Positions 24,310 through 36,053 of a DNA stretch of 64,000 bases are shown here, in pieces. The notes below the pieces were generated by a model. That model searched no databases. It was given only the letters and a program-made list of their open reading frames with translations, and was not told where the DNA came from. The stretch is from Aspidiotus rigidus (lineage: Eukaryota; Arthropoda; Insecta; Hemiptera; Diaspididae). Made by a program: the position numbers and the translations under genes. Where the stretch lies: assembly GCA_035079385.1 (NCBI GenBank), contig JAVHKY010000024.1, positions 8,618,001 to 8,682,000 of the forward strand, read 5' to 3'. How positions within the stretch are numbered: position 1 is the first letter of the stretch; each line of letters begins with the position of its first letter.

Positions 24310-26710
24310 TCATCATCATTGCCAGTACGCGATTAGGCCTATTGGCCTGTCTGCGGTGTCGATGTACTCGATGAGCCCGACGTCGTATCGTCCACTCTTC
24401 TTCGGGGTCTTCCTCGATTTCTTCTTCCGAGTGGTGTGTAGGCCTAGTTCCCTATGTATTTTGGCGATCGTTCCGGGTCCATTCGTTCAATATGGTCTCG
24501 CCATCTCCTTCTGTAGCTCTTTATTCTCTTCACAATTGGGGTGGTTTTTAGTTCCTTCTGGATATTCTCGTTTCTTATTTTGTCCAGTCGAGTATATCCC
24601 GCCGTCCTCCTGAGGAAGCGCATTTCCGCCGTTGTTATCCTTCGTTTATCCGCTTTCTTAAGTGCCCATGATTCTGAACCGTACGTCAGTGTAGGTATGG
24701 CGAATGTGTTGTAGATGCGCATTCGAGTTTCTCTTTGCACGTTGCTCGGCGGCATTATACGGTTTATCAGACCGGAGATCCTGAGGAATTTGTTTTTTTT
24801 TTTTCCGATATCCACTTCTCCGAGGTACGAGATTTCTGTGCCAAGGTACTTAAATGTATTGACCTGTTCAATGCTCTTATTGTCGACGACAATCTTCGAC
24901 CTTACTGGTTCTTTTCCCCAGAACGCCATTACTTCAGTTTTTGTTGTTGAAATTTTCATCCCATATTCATTGGCGATTCGTTCTAGGTTTCTGACCGCTC
25001 TCTGCAGATCATCCTCATTCTCTGCGAGAATGACCTGATCATCTGCAAATAGCACTGTTTCTAGGGAGTGGTTGTTGTCAATCTTCATCCCTTTTGGTCC
25101 TTTTTTATACAATTTCCTAAGAATGTCGTCCATGTATACATTGAACAGGGTGCATGAGGCCGGGCATCCTTGGCGCAATCCACTGTTGACCGAGATTTGC
25201 TGCGAAGTTTGGCTCTCTAGGCGTACTTTGATTGCAGTCTTATCGTACATTAGACGTGTCGCCCGTACCAAATCCTCTGGGATTTCTCTCTGCGTCAGGA
25301 TATCGAACAGTTTTTCTCTAATAACCCGGTCATAGGCTTTTTCAAAGTCTATGGAGCAGAGGTGGGTTTGTAAGTTATACTCTATTCGTTTCTCAATCAA
25401 TAGTTTTATTGTGTAATTTGCATCTGTACATGATCTTCCGCGTCAAAAACCATTTTGTGGCTCGAGAAGGAAGGGTTCTGCCATCATTCCGATTTTTGAG
25501 GCGATCATTCTTGCCAATAGTTTATACGCTGTACAAAGTAGGCTAATGCCGCGATAGTTGTCCATTTTATCCATTGCTCCCTTCTTGAAGATTGGTACAA
25601 CTATAGCTACTCTGAAGTCTTCCGATGTTTCATTTTCCCGACATATCAGATTCAACAACCGTAGTAAACGTAATTTGAAAGCTAGTTCTGCTGGAATATT
25701 ATCGACTCCTGGGGCTCTACCATTCTTTGAAGTGTTCAGTGCTTTATTAAGATCTTCAACGGTGAAAATATCCCCCGTTGACCCATTATCTTTGTTTTCC
25801 ACTATAGGTTCTGACTTTGCTGCGTGCCATCTGCGCGCCTCCAAATATTTGCGAAGTATTTTGCTGCTTCCTCAGCATTCACTTTCGGCAGTCTGATTTT
25901 TTCGACAAAGTTGGTGTCTATTCTTCTCAGTATTTTGTATTTTTTTGGCCGCAATTTATACGTTTCATGCTCTAATTTCGACACAAATCCTACTCCAACA
26001 ACTCCGTTTTAACTGTCTTATTTTTCTTTTGGCAATGGCGGTTTTCCTGTTGTATTCCGCTTTATCTTCTACTTTGCCCGAACTTATCCATCGTCTGTAG
26101 GCTTTACGTTTCTCCTCAACCATCCGCTTTGCTTCCATGTCCCAATGTCGCAGTTTTCTTTGGCTTCGTATTGTTCCAAGACTCTCTTCCGCAGCCTGCT
26201 TTACAATTTTCACAATATTTCTCCATTCGCATTCGATGTCATTGTTTATTGGGATTTCGTTATTTACTCTTGCTAGTCTTTTTGTGTAGAGCCATTTGTT
26301 TGTCGGATCGTCAATGGCTCGTACGTTCAGGCGGGATTCTTGGTTTATTCTTTTCCTGCTCTTGAAGGGATGGTTAGTGAACATTCCTCTCAAAAGGTAG
26401 TGGTCTGAACCAACATCATATCCTCTGAAAGCTCTGACATCTGTACATTTCTTTGCTATCTCCTCCCTTGCGATTATAAAGTCAATCATTGATTTGCTCC
26501 CTCTGGCGCTCCAGGTGTACTTGTGGTTGTCTTTATGATTGAAAAACGTATTCAGTATTCGAAGTTCGTCAAAGGAGCAGAAGTCTAGAAGTTTCCTGCC
26601 ATTTGCGTTGATTCCCCCTACACCAAAGGTTCCCGTTACTCTCCCACACCTCTGACTTCCAACTTGAGCATTTAAGTCGCCCGCTATGACGAGGTCCTCT
26701 TGAGGGTTGA
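24310..26710 (-). mobile_element. 5'-truncated LINE (RTE-like) with endonuclease and RT
   Basis: The minus strand encodes an apurinic-type endonuclease end (VIAGDLNAQVG, DVGSDHYLL at 26709-25965). The RT follows: NGRAPGVDNIPAEL, VVPIFKKG, NYRGISLLCTAYKLLARMI, FEKAYDRV, GLRQGCPASCTLFNVYMDD and LFADDQVIL (FADDQ at 25035-25049), then KYLGTEIS. The C-terminus ends with RRRWRDHIERMDPERSP. One stop replaces an arginine codon at 25443-25445, and a frameshift separates the endonuclease from the RT near 25970. The 3' end finishes in ATGATGATG repeats. The clade is inferred from the C-terminus. Confidence 0.88.
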
Positions 26711-26779
26711 TCGGAGTAACTGGATTTATAATATTAGGTACTGTTGTAATTTAGCAACGTTTGACAAGTGATGTTAAAC

Positions 26780-27154
26780 TACACAACCCAACAAATTCAA
26801 ACTTTTTGAAAATCGCTGAGCTGAAATTATAAAATTTCAAATGAATTTTCAACGCTGAACTCAATACCGTCCTCCGTTTTTTGATAGGACGTCTTAATTT
26901 TTCGTAATCGCGTGAAATATTCGTTTATTCCCAGCGCGTTGTTGCGGAACGTAACGTTCCTTCTCGATAGCCGAAGTTCAGCTATCGAAAAGGTGTGTTA
27001 CGTTCCGCAACGATGCGCGACGAATAAACGAATAGATTACGAAAAATTGGGACGTCCTATCAAAAATCGAAGAACAGCATTGAATTCAGCGTTGAAAATT
27101 CATTTCAAATTTTATAATTTCAGCTCAGCGATTTCTAGGCTGTTGGGTAGTGCT
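26780..27154. repeat. Long palindrome, about 370 bp
   Basis: The left arm begins CACAACCCAACAAATTC and the right arm ends GCTGTTGGGTAGTG. Complementarity continues inward through GAATTTTCAACGCTGAAC and TGCGGAACGTAACG to a centre near 26965. The unit II paralogue near 43925 lacks it, so it is an insertion of foldback or MITE type. Confidence 0.75.
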
Positions 27155-28198
27155 GTAAGCAAGAAAAACTTTATGTCGCCGTAAGTACTCGTAAATTTGA
27201 AAAAATTCAATGTTACGTGTTTGATGTAAAATGGATTAGTCTCTCTTACGGATTTCATTCACTGAGACCTACTCGCCTTCTACACTGCAACCACCATCTT
27301 AAAGAACCTATCCTTCCGGTGGGAAGTGTGGCGTTTACATGCTCCTATGCAATGATTGTCCCCTTACTTATATTCGGTCAACAGGTCGGTCCTCAAATAC
27401 CCGACTCAAGAGCACATTGATATGTCGAGTAAGAGAAAAACCCATTAACCCTGATCACAAAAATTTTTTATTGCATTCGTATCAAGAATATATTTTATTC
27501 AAATATTCGAACGAGGAGACTCTTGTGATTATCACAAAATGCTGAAGAAATACTAATAGAATACAAAGTATTGATTTTCGTCGTTAAGAATTTAATATTT
27601 GTGACTTATCCCGAAGAAATCGACCTTATGAAATTCAGACCGTAAATACATTTCTGCAGTACCTATGATTAATTCAGTACTGCAGAAATGTAGCTCTACT
27701 GCATAAATCTTATAAGGTCGATTTTTTCGTGACAGGTCACATTTAAGTATTCTATGCTTGAAAATTCAAAATGATAATAAACGTATTTTACAGATAGATT
27801 TGAAGGAAAATATGCACTTATATTCCCAGATAATATGCCAACATATGAATTCATAAATTTTAAAGTAATGTTATGCCACTTTAAAAGTAATATGCACGTG
27901 CACATTAAATTAAGAGCTCAATCTCCTTTTTCAGAAAGACTGACACTTGATGTTGAAAGACCTTACATGCGTATACAAGAAATCTATTTTTCTAAAATAA
28001 AGGGTAGGGAAGCTCTAGGCTAGCACTTACAATATACATCCATGACAGAATCAAGGTACCCGTCCGTAAACTGCAGCCGCAACAACAAACGTTAAGCTTA
28101 AAAAAATAGCTCATGGTTACATTTACGACAAAATGGAACTCGAAATATTAAATTGAACGGACATCATTTTTCTTCAGCTTTCACTAGATATAATAAGA

Positions 28199-28364
28199 AT
28201 GAACAAACTGCAAAGAGCTCTAAAATTGATCGTGGCGCAAAAGATGGAGCAAGTGAAGTACGTTAAGATGAACGTGCAACGCGTGACTAGACGGATCAGA
28301 CATTACCGACGGAGTCTCTTTCCTCGTGACCTTGAACTTGCACGAGAAGCGTTGGCAGAAAGGG
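28199..28364 (+). CDS. Short basic exon, intact copy
   Basis: ATG at 28199 opens 55 codons: LQRALKLIVAQKMEQVKYVK, then a very basic QRVTRRIRHYRRSLFPRD, then ARREAL-like alanine-rich sequence. It ends at a good donor (AGG G|GTAAGT). The conserved upstream 200 bp in all three units may be promoter or UTR. Later exons were not found. Units I (8137) and III (49711) carry the same start but are broken, so only this copy could be functional. The protein is not recognised. Confidence 0.4.
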
Positions 28365-28407
28365 GTAAGTCAGCCAGCGGCGGCGCTACGACCACATAGT
28401 TCAGAAC

Positions 28408-30290
28408 AGAGGTGGGTACGGATCGCGGATCGCGAATCATTGGTCTTTTGGCGGATCGGATCGCGGATCAATCATCGTTCATTGAAAACGATCCGGATCA
28501 CGGATACGCGGTTAATCATATTAATGTAGGCGAATTAGGAAAAAAACAACATTTCTGTCTACAAAAGGTTTGATGACTGAAAATGGTGGGGGAGGTGTCC
28601 ACAACAACATACTAAAAATCCCACATTGTCCCCTAGAGCATTTTTTTTTTTTAATGGGGTTCAAAGAGTTGATCTATAGTCCCAAACACCACATCACATT
28701 TAAGACTCAGAGAACCAAATCTTATGAGAATTCAACCAGTAGTTTTTGAGGAGTTGCGCGGACAAAAAAAATCATACAAATATACCTACAAGGAAACCTG
28801 AAATTTTCTTATTAGGTTGCGAAAATTCATTCCCGAGCTTATCTGCCGCCACTGTGTCGGGAGCAATACCTGATTTTTCAGTCAGAGAGTCGGTAAAATC
28901 CCCGATCTTTAACATCATCAGATTTTTCCATATTTTCAAAGCTAAATCCTACTGTTCAGCTTTTTTACAAGAAAATTCGGTTCGTCCTTATTTCTTCTAT
29001 TGTTTTCAGCAAAACAAATTCATGTCTATGATCTATGCCAGGTCAGTTTTTGAAATTTTCAATGTCTCTACCAGCATCCCGTCCTACTATTAGAAATCTG
29101 TGTGTCTGACTTCCCCAGTCCTAGCATATAGTATTATTCTAGCTTTAAATTGGGCCTGGCTTACGCCCATGATGGGCTACATTAGGCTTAACGTACAGTA
29201 GTATATGCTAGACAATTTCGAGGAACCCTCGACCTGATCCAGAAATCCGCAAGCCTGAGTTCAAGTTCCCCAGGCCTAGCAAACAGTACCTATGTTTCTT
29301 TAATTATTCCAAAGACAATGCGTTGGGTGAATCGTCTCGTTAATTTTCGTAACTAGGAAAGGTCAGTGACACGTACTGGTATACGTACAAGTTGAATTAG
29401 AAGCTGTAATGTTATTGAACTTCAATTGCATATATTATAAAGCCTTCATTACGTACTTACCGGGATGTGTATAGGAGAAAATTTTTCTAAAAATGCTTCC
29501 ACGTACATCAAAAGTTATAAAATACACACGCAAAAATTAGTAACTCAACAAATCGATTTGAAGAACCAAACAGTAATTTGTATCGGCCCTCAAACTTTTG
29601 AACCACCATTTGTGTAACTGGAATTTATAAAACCGTCATGTGACCGTAACAGTTGACCGTTATGATCATAACGGTTATAAGCCCTATGATCAGTAGAAAG
29701 GTATCTTTTATATGACGCTGAAGATCTTGATTGTTAATTGAATAACTGCTCAACAAATTGTAATGACAGAAGCTCGAATGAAAGAGAGAAGGTTCTACCA
29801 GTTCCTAAATACAGACATCTAGTTCTTTTAGTTTTCCTTCGTTTTAGAAATATTAGAAGATCATTCTCTTCTCTCTTACGAGAAGTAAATCAAGATCAGT
29901 GGAACATCACGTATTGTGTTATCACAAAAGATTCGGCCCCTTGCACAAGATGCGTTGGTGCGTTAGTCTTGGTAGGGTATGTAAAGTCAGACTCAGACTG
30001 CGGCAGTGACACTCAGCTAGGGGTGACAAGCTTTAGCTTAGCTTTTCGTTAGCCATAGCGCTGGACAACTTTTTTATGTTGATAAAAGGAGCTAAGAGTT
30101 CCATCAAAATTACGTGAGTAAAACCTTCAAAGTGTTTCTTTGTCATTTCTTTTTACAAAATTCAGGCCGAACAAAGGTCCTATTGGACTTCCTATTATTA
30201 GCGGGGAACCCACTATCCATTTTGTTAGGAGATTACATCCTCAGAAAACGTCCGCGTCCGCGTCCGCAGGTTAGGTTAGATTACGGGACT
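28408..30290. other. Insert in unit II without recognised gene
   Basis: It begins where homology to unit I stops. The first 120 bp contain several GGATCGCGGATC-like repeats with GATCC complements. The rest shows no coding pattern I can support, and the open frame at 29738-30052 has no recognisable motif. Confidence 0.4.
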
Positions 30291-30295
30291 TAGAA

Positions 30296-31000
30296 GAATT
30301 TCAAGTCTTGAGATATATTTGATAGGAGGGGGGGGGGGGACTTAGAAGATTTAGAAGTATTTCGAGTCTCGAGCTATATATGATAGGAGGGGGACTTAGA
30401 AGAATTTCAAGTCTCGAGCTATATATAATAGGGGGGGGGGAGACTTGGAAGAATTTTGACTTTCGAGCTACCGTGCGCCGTCCGCCGGCCAACCAAAAAC
30501 TTAGAAAAATTTTGAGACTCGAGCTATATATGATAGGAGGGGGACTTGGAAGAATTTCAAGTCTTGAGATATATTTGATAGGAGGGGGGGGGGGGACTTA
30601 GAAGATTTAGAAGTATTTCGAGTCTCGAGCTATATATAATAGGGGGGGGGGAGACTTGGAAGAATTTTGACTTTCGAGCTACCGTGCGCCGTCCGCCGGC
30701 CAACCAAAAACTTAGAAAAATTTTGAGACTCGAGCTATATATGATAGGAGGGGGACTTAGAAGAATTTCAAGTCTTGAGATATATTTGATAGGAGGGGGG
30801 GGGGGGACTTAGAAGATTTAGAAGTATTTCGAGTCTCGAGCTATATATGATAGGAGGGGGACTTAGAAGAATTTCGAGCCTCGAACTATATATGATAGGA
30901 GGGGGACTTGGAAGAATTGTGACTTCCGAGCTATATATGATGGAAGGGGGACTTGGAAGAATTTCGACTCTCGAGCTATATATGATAGGAGGAAATGTAG
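30296..31000 (+). repeat. 45-bp minisatellite array
   Basis: About fifteen units of GACTTGGAAGAATTTCGACT, then CTCGAGCTATATATGATAGG and AGGGGG. Some units are replaced by a variant with TGCGCCGTCCGCCGGCCAAC. A higher-order block of about 170 bp is repeated twice (30361-30530 and 30610-30770). The same unit is scattered elsewhere in the window. Confidence 0.85.
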
Positions 31001-31231
31001 AATGATAATTTCGATTTGAATTATGTGACAAGATTATCAACTCAGTTCCACACCACCTGAGACGTCGAGTTAAGGAATTGCGGGTTCCCCGCTGCCATTG
31101 CAACGTCTGCAATGGCTTCTAATTTTTTTTCAATATTGCATCTGATTTAGGTTCCAGAGGAAGGACTTGATTTCACATAAATGGTCAATATAGACTCCAT
31201 GAGATTAGTTGGTTTCTTTCAAAATTTTGTA

Positions 31232-32800
31232 TAACACCAAAGAAATTTTTGGTACACAATTGAATTGAATGTAATCAGAATAGGATTGCAAATAACAATT
31301 ATTGACAAACAAGTATCTATCATTTAAAGACACGAAGTAAAGCATTGTGAAAGCTTTATATTATCTGTATATCACTCATAAATTTTTAAAATAATTTCAT
31401 CATAAAATCTTTAACAAACAGAAAAATTTCAGATGAAAAAATGTGTTCAATCCCGCCGGGCAAAATTTTGTCATTGCCATGGCAACGCCTTTTTGCAACA
31501 AATGGCTAATTTATTGTCAGTTTTCAAACGTTCTGACTGGATAGATTTCAAAAAGTGGGCGTGGTCAGTTGTTTTGTCAAGAATTTGACAAAATGTGAGC
31601 CATAATACGGCACCACTTTCCCGGCGGGATTGTATCAGCCTGTAAGGTTGTTCTTTAAAATGGAAATATTATATCAATGGATGTATGAATTAATGTATTC
31701 GACATACCCATCAGTGACAAGGTGGCCCATAAAATTTCCAAAAGAGAAGAGAAAATTATAAAACTCAAGATTTAGAATTATAAAAAACATAGAAAATAAA
31801 ATAAAAAAATTCCTTGTTTGAAAAATACAAACAATTATTTTTTTGAAAATCTCCTGTTACAATGATACCTAATATGAATTGTCAGAAAAATTAAAAGTAG
31901 AAGAATCAAATGTGCAAAATCAATTGCTGTAAAAATATGATTTTAATCGATTTGAGAGAATAACTACGTAGGTACCTACCCGAAAAGGAGAAATCTTACC
32001 TGTATGAAAAGATGAAAAGAAAAAAATTCAGCTTTTTGCACAAAAGGATAGCACAAATTAGCTGAAAGAATGAATTAAAAAATCAAATGGCAGAAAACTG
32101 TTACCATAAAAATCATAATTACTTAAATATAGAAAACGTACATTGACTGCGACTTAAAATATTAAGTAAATGCCTGTGAAGATGAAAAAAGAAGACAAGA
32201 AAAAAATTTTCTGAATCGAAATACATTTGTAAAATTTCAGATCTTTGTAGAATTTAATCTACGCCGAGAAAGCACGTCCCGCATTTTGTTCTCCCAATTC
32301 CACATAGTACGAGTGAATGACACTAGTAAAGTACCATGCTAGCCCTGAAATAAAGAAGGAAGGAAAAAAATTAGGTATAGACTAATGAAACAGCTAGAAA
32401 ATAATAATTGAAATTGTGTTAGGTATAGCTTTTAATTATTTGTACATATTCTCAGGAGAGGAATTTTCTGTTGATCGTTTATTTAGTCATTAATCCAACT
32501 TTGTAAGACAACTTTTCAATATTCTGAATTATTGAATGTTGTCTTTTATTTTGTAACTTTTCAAGACAGACGCGCTGCAGAGGTCAACCAAATTTAAATT
32601 GCACAAAAGTAATTATAGGTTTATTTTTAGCCTATTATTTATACGTTTTTTATCTGGCCTATTTATAGATTGGTATAAGTCTTGTCTTACTCTTTCTGGT
32701 CTGAATCTTAGCACCACCCAGATTCAGGTTTCTTTTCTCAAATTTTTATATTCATGTAATTATTTTATTTCAAGGTGCATGTAGATCCATTAGGTTCGGA
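31232..32800 (+). repeat. Unit II copy of the PLE-2 target block
   Basis: This is the paralogue of 9370-11092 and 14327-14400. TCAAATTTTTATA occurs once here (32738-32750), so this is the empty site for PLE-2. No coding region is seen. Confidence 0.8.
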
Positions 32801-34183
32801 TAATAATAAAAAAATATATATATAATATATAGATAAGTAATAAAACAAAAAATAAATAATAACAATAATAATAATAATAATAATAATAATAATTAAAAAA
32901 ATAATAATAATAATAAATTATCCGAATAGATAATATTCTTAAGTTAGCGTGCAATAAATAAACATAGGAATATCAATAAAATAATCCGTTTTTTACAGAC
33001 TTTTACTTAAATTGAAAAGTATTTTAGCGGTATGTGATGGTTTAACACTCATGAACCTAAGGGTTATACGTGCCTGTCCACAAAGGTAATAATTTCATCG
33101 TCATTCGAAAAATCCGAACGACGGAAGTAGAAACATTTAAAAAATAAAAAAAAAGAAAAAAGAGAGAAAAAAAAAAAAAAAACTCGAATAATATTATGCG
33201 AGTAATAATGCGTAAAATAAAGCTCAGTGATCTAATCCTAAATGCCCTCTTACCCCTGTTATCCATACGCGTGTTCCCCACCTCTTAGAGATCTGAGTCT
33301 GAACGCTAAAGTTTTTGAAAGTTACGAAAATGTGATGATATTTAAAACGGAATAAAATGATGTACTTATAGTGAATTTACGAAAATTAATTTAAAATGTG
33401 TGATACCGGTATCGCAGGTTTAACTAGGTATGTACGAACGAAAAAATACGTTCAGTTCATAAGACAAACTGTAGAATAAATTGGAACTATGGTACAGACG
33501 AAAGGCTAATTAGATAAGGAACAATACCGCCAAGCTAGGTCGTCATACTTACATTAAAATTTTTATGAAATTACCTCATAGTAGTGTTTGCAAATTTTTA
33601 ACTTCTGTAAAACCGGTCCATTACAATTGACGAAAAATTACGTCATATTGTATTAAGAAGGACGTTGTATCTTGCTGGCATAAAATTATCAAAATAAATA
33701 ATATCAATCATAATACTAAATACTCAAAATCAAATAATAATAATTATGTAATAAATATACGAGTGTGACTACCAACGATCGACGAAAAAATACGTCGTAT
33801 CATACCTCGTATCGAATAATATGAACGGAAATTTCTCACGGATGTAGGTACGCTTGTATTATGATAACTTATTAAAAAATAAATACAAAAAAAAAAAAAA
33901 AAAACAATAATAATGATAATAATAATAACATCAATAATTTCAATTATAATACATTATATGAAAATAGAAAATAGTAAATAAATAAATTTAGAAAAAATAA
34001 ATAAATAAAAATGAAAAAATTTTAACGAAGTGTTCGTGATTACTGATGAAGGTGGATACCCTCGATTGACGAAAAAATGCGTCGTCTCGAATAATGTATG
34101 CGTAAATGGAAATCGCTCACGTGTAGGACGCTACTATAATAATAACAATTGACTAATATATTTAAAAAATAAATAGATACATA

Positions 34184-34237
<54 letters not shown>

Positions 34238-34490
34238 CAAAAATTAAAATCGGAAATTAATTGATTGTAGTAATAGCAACTCAGATAATGATAACACTAA
34301 TCTTCTGACACAATATTCTCTTCTTATTTTTTTTGTACCTACTGTATTCGGTCTTTTTTTCCCCAGTTACTTATTACCTTCGCCAGAACCAATATGTATT
34401 AGAAAAATTTGTACCCAACCAAAGTTTCCCTCAATACCTACAAAAAAAAAAAAAAGAAAAAAAACTTGCTTGTTTTTTCTTTTTCTTTTT
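32801..34490. repeat. AT-rich low-complexity DNA with TAA runs
   Basis: (TAA)n tracts lie at 32865-32915 and 34184-34240, and poly-A tracts at 33170 and 33890. A degenerate motif GACGAAAAAATACGTC with partial dyad symmetry recurs near 33440, 33630, 33780 and 34058. No gene is seen. Confidence 0.6.
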
Positions 34491-34492
34491 GT

Positions 34493-34715
34493 TCAACCAA
34501 ACGATGACGCCAAAAAAAAAAAAAAAAAAAAAAAGAATATTTTTGTTTTCTTTTATATTTTTATTTCATCTCAATTCTTTTACATGTATTTTGTTTTCAA
34601 CTTTCCTTCCTTTCTACTTTATTAAATACTAAGTTTATGTAAAAGCAGAACTATCTGCCGAGCAAATAACCCTTAGCGCAGCTGCATTGCTCGTAAAAAA
34701 AAAAAAAAATCATGT
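34493..34715 (+). mobile_element. LINE 3' UTR and poly-A, same family as 11460-11672
   Basis: The segment from AACGATGACGCCAAAA to the A-run after CTGCATTGCTCGT matches 11462-11672 almost base for base. Only the 3' UTR is present, so it is a very short 5'-truncated insertion. Confidence 0.75.
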
Positions 34716-35619
34716 TACATCAGAATCGGATTTATTATAATTATAATTTCGGTAATCACCTGATTTTTTAGTTATATGTATATTGCTCGCTACGTAAATT
34801 GTTAATACTACAGGAGTAAGCAGATCTCATTTCACCTTTATCATCGCGTCATTTGTATTTCGTTATGTCGTTTATATGTTAGCATTCATTGTAAGTCGAC
34901 ACCTTCCCCTTTCTTGCAAGTTAGCACAAATGTATATTTTACTCTTTTCAATTAATCACTATCTTTTTCTATCGCCCAATAAATACGCGTTGTAAAGAAA
35001 TCATGTAAATATGGTATCGAATACCAATATCACGCTCGTTTTTTACACCCGATGTACATATTTAATTAAGGCATTTTTATCGTCACTTTTTTTCGTACTT
35101 ATTCCATATCGAAATATGTATATCATGTATATCTAATATTATAAGTAAGCTCGAACACAACCCCCAGGTAATTTACCCATTCTAGCCAATTCAAATTTTC
35201 CTTTTTAGCGGGAGGGGTACTGTGACGTCGACGAGGTTCGACGTCACGTATCCCTCGTATAGCAGCATAATTCGAAAACGTAACAATCGAGATTTTATCA
35301 TATATTATACCCTTAAATTTTTTCTGTTTATCCGTTAGATTTGACTCCTCCTACCACATGTCCAGTATGAATAAGATGTAAACTAAATTACTAATAGGCC
35401 ACTAGGAACATACGCTAACAAACCGAAATACTTATTGCATCAGATATTCTCAAATACGCAGTTACTTAGTAAATCAATTTCGCACCAATATTCATTCCAC
35501 CTTTTCGTTCTCACTAAATCATAACGTCTCTGCGAAACTTTGTGTAATTAAATACTCTTTTGCATCAATGTGAACTTGGTAGTTTTTGTACAACTCAACC
35601 CTTTTAGCCCATCAGATAA
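34716..35619. other. No gene; possible LTR edge
   Basis: A purine-rich AGCGGGAGGGG at 35208-35218 is followed by TGTGACGTCGACGAGG, which looks like a polypurine tract next to an LTR start. No coding sequence, primer-binding site or second LTR was found, so the reading is weak. Confidence 0.25.
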
Positions 35620-36053
35620 GCCTTAATAGGGAGACTCGGAGACTGATATTCACCTCAACTTCCTTATAATCCACACACCTCTTCAAATTCAAATTAATCT
35701 ACTAGCATTGTAATTTGAGCTTACCCTCATCAAACTCGTAAATCAAAATTCCCTTCAACTCATCAAAGAATTGGATTTTGGATCAACCATTTTTAAACAT
35801 ACATAATGTAGTGATGGCTACCTTGTACAGCTTTGAAAAGAGTTGAAGACATTCTTGGTTTGGTATACTTATATACCAAAGACCTGACCCTTGTCCTCAT
35901 CAACAAAATATGAGACAGGAAAATCATTTTAAGAAACTTACAATGGATTGAATAGACAAGAAATCAAGCCATCTTAATTTGTTGTGTGCATGTATAGGAC
36001 TTGAGAACAAATTAATCAGGATCTTAATTTTTTTGAATAGGTATACACATACT

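Larger units (their letters stand above)
7560..27280 (+). repeat. Tandem unit I (about 20 kb)
   Basis: Blocks of this interval recur in the same order and orientation about 20-22 kb to the right. The basic exon region 7640-8340 matches 27710-28400. The block 9370-11092 plus 14327-14400 matches 31232-32800. The block 14560-14697 plus 15738-16717 matches 35620-38200. The membrane gene 16294-21368 matches 37769-39041. The cysteine-rich exon matches 40214-40437. The block 23967-24310 plus 26711-26770 matches 43452-43925. Mobile elements account for most of the length differences. The boundaries are approximate. Confidence 0.75.

Noticed and set aside
28407..28520. CAGAGGTGGGTACGGATCGC start, like a hAT element
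   Set aside because: No complementary right end was found before 31230.
30301..31112. Proline-serine-rich open frames on the minus strand
   Set aside because: They are translations of the 45-bp minisatellite.
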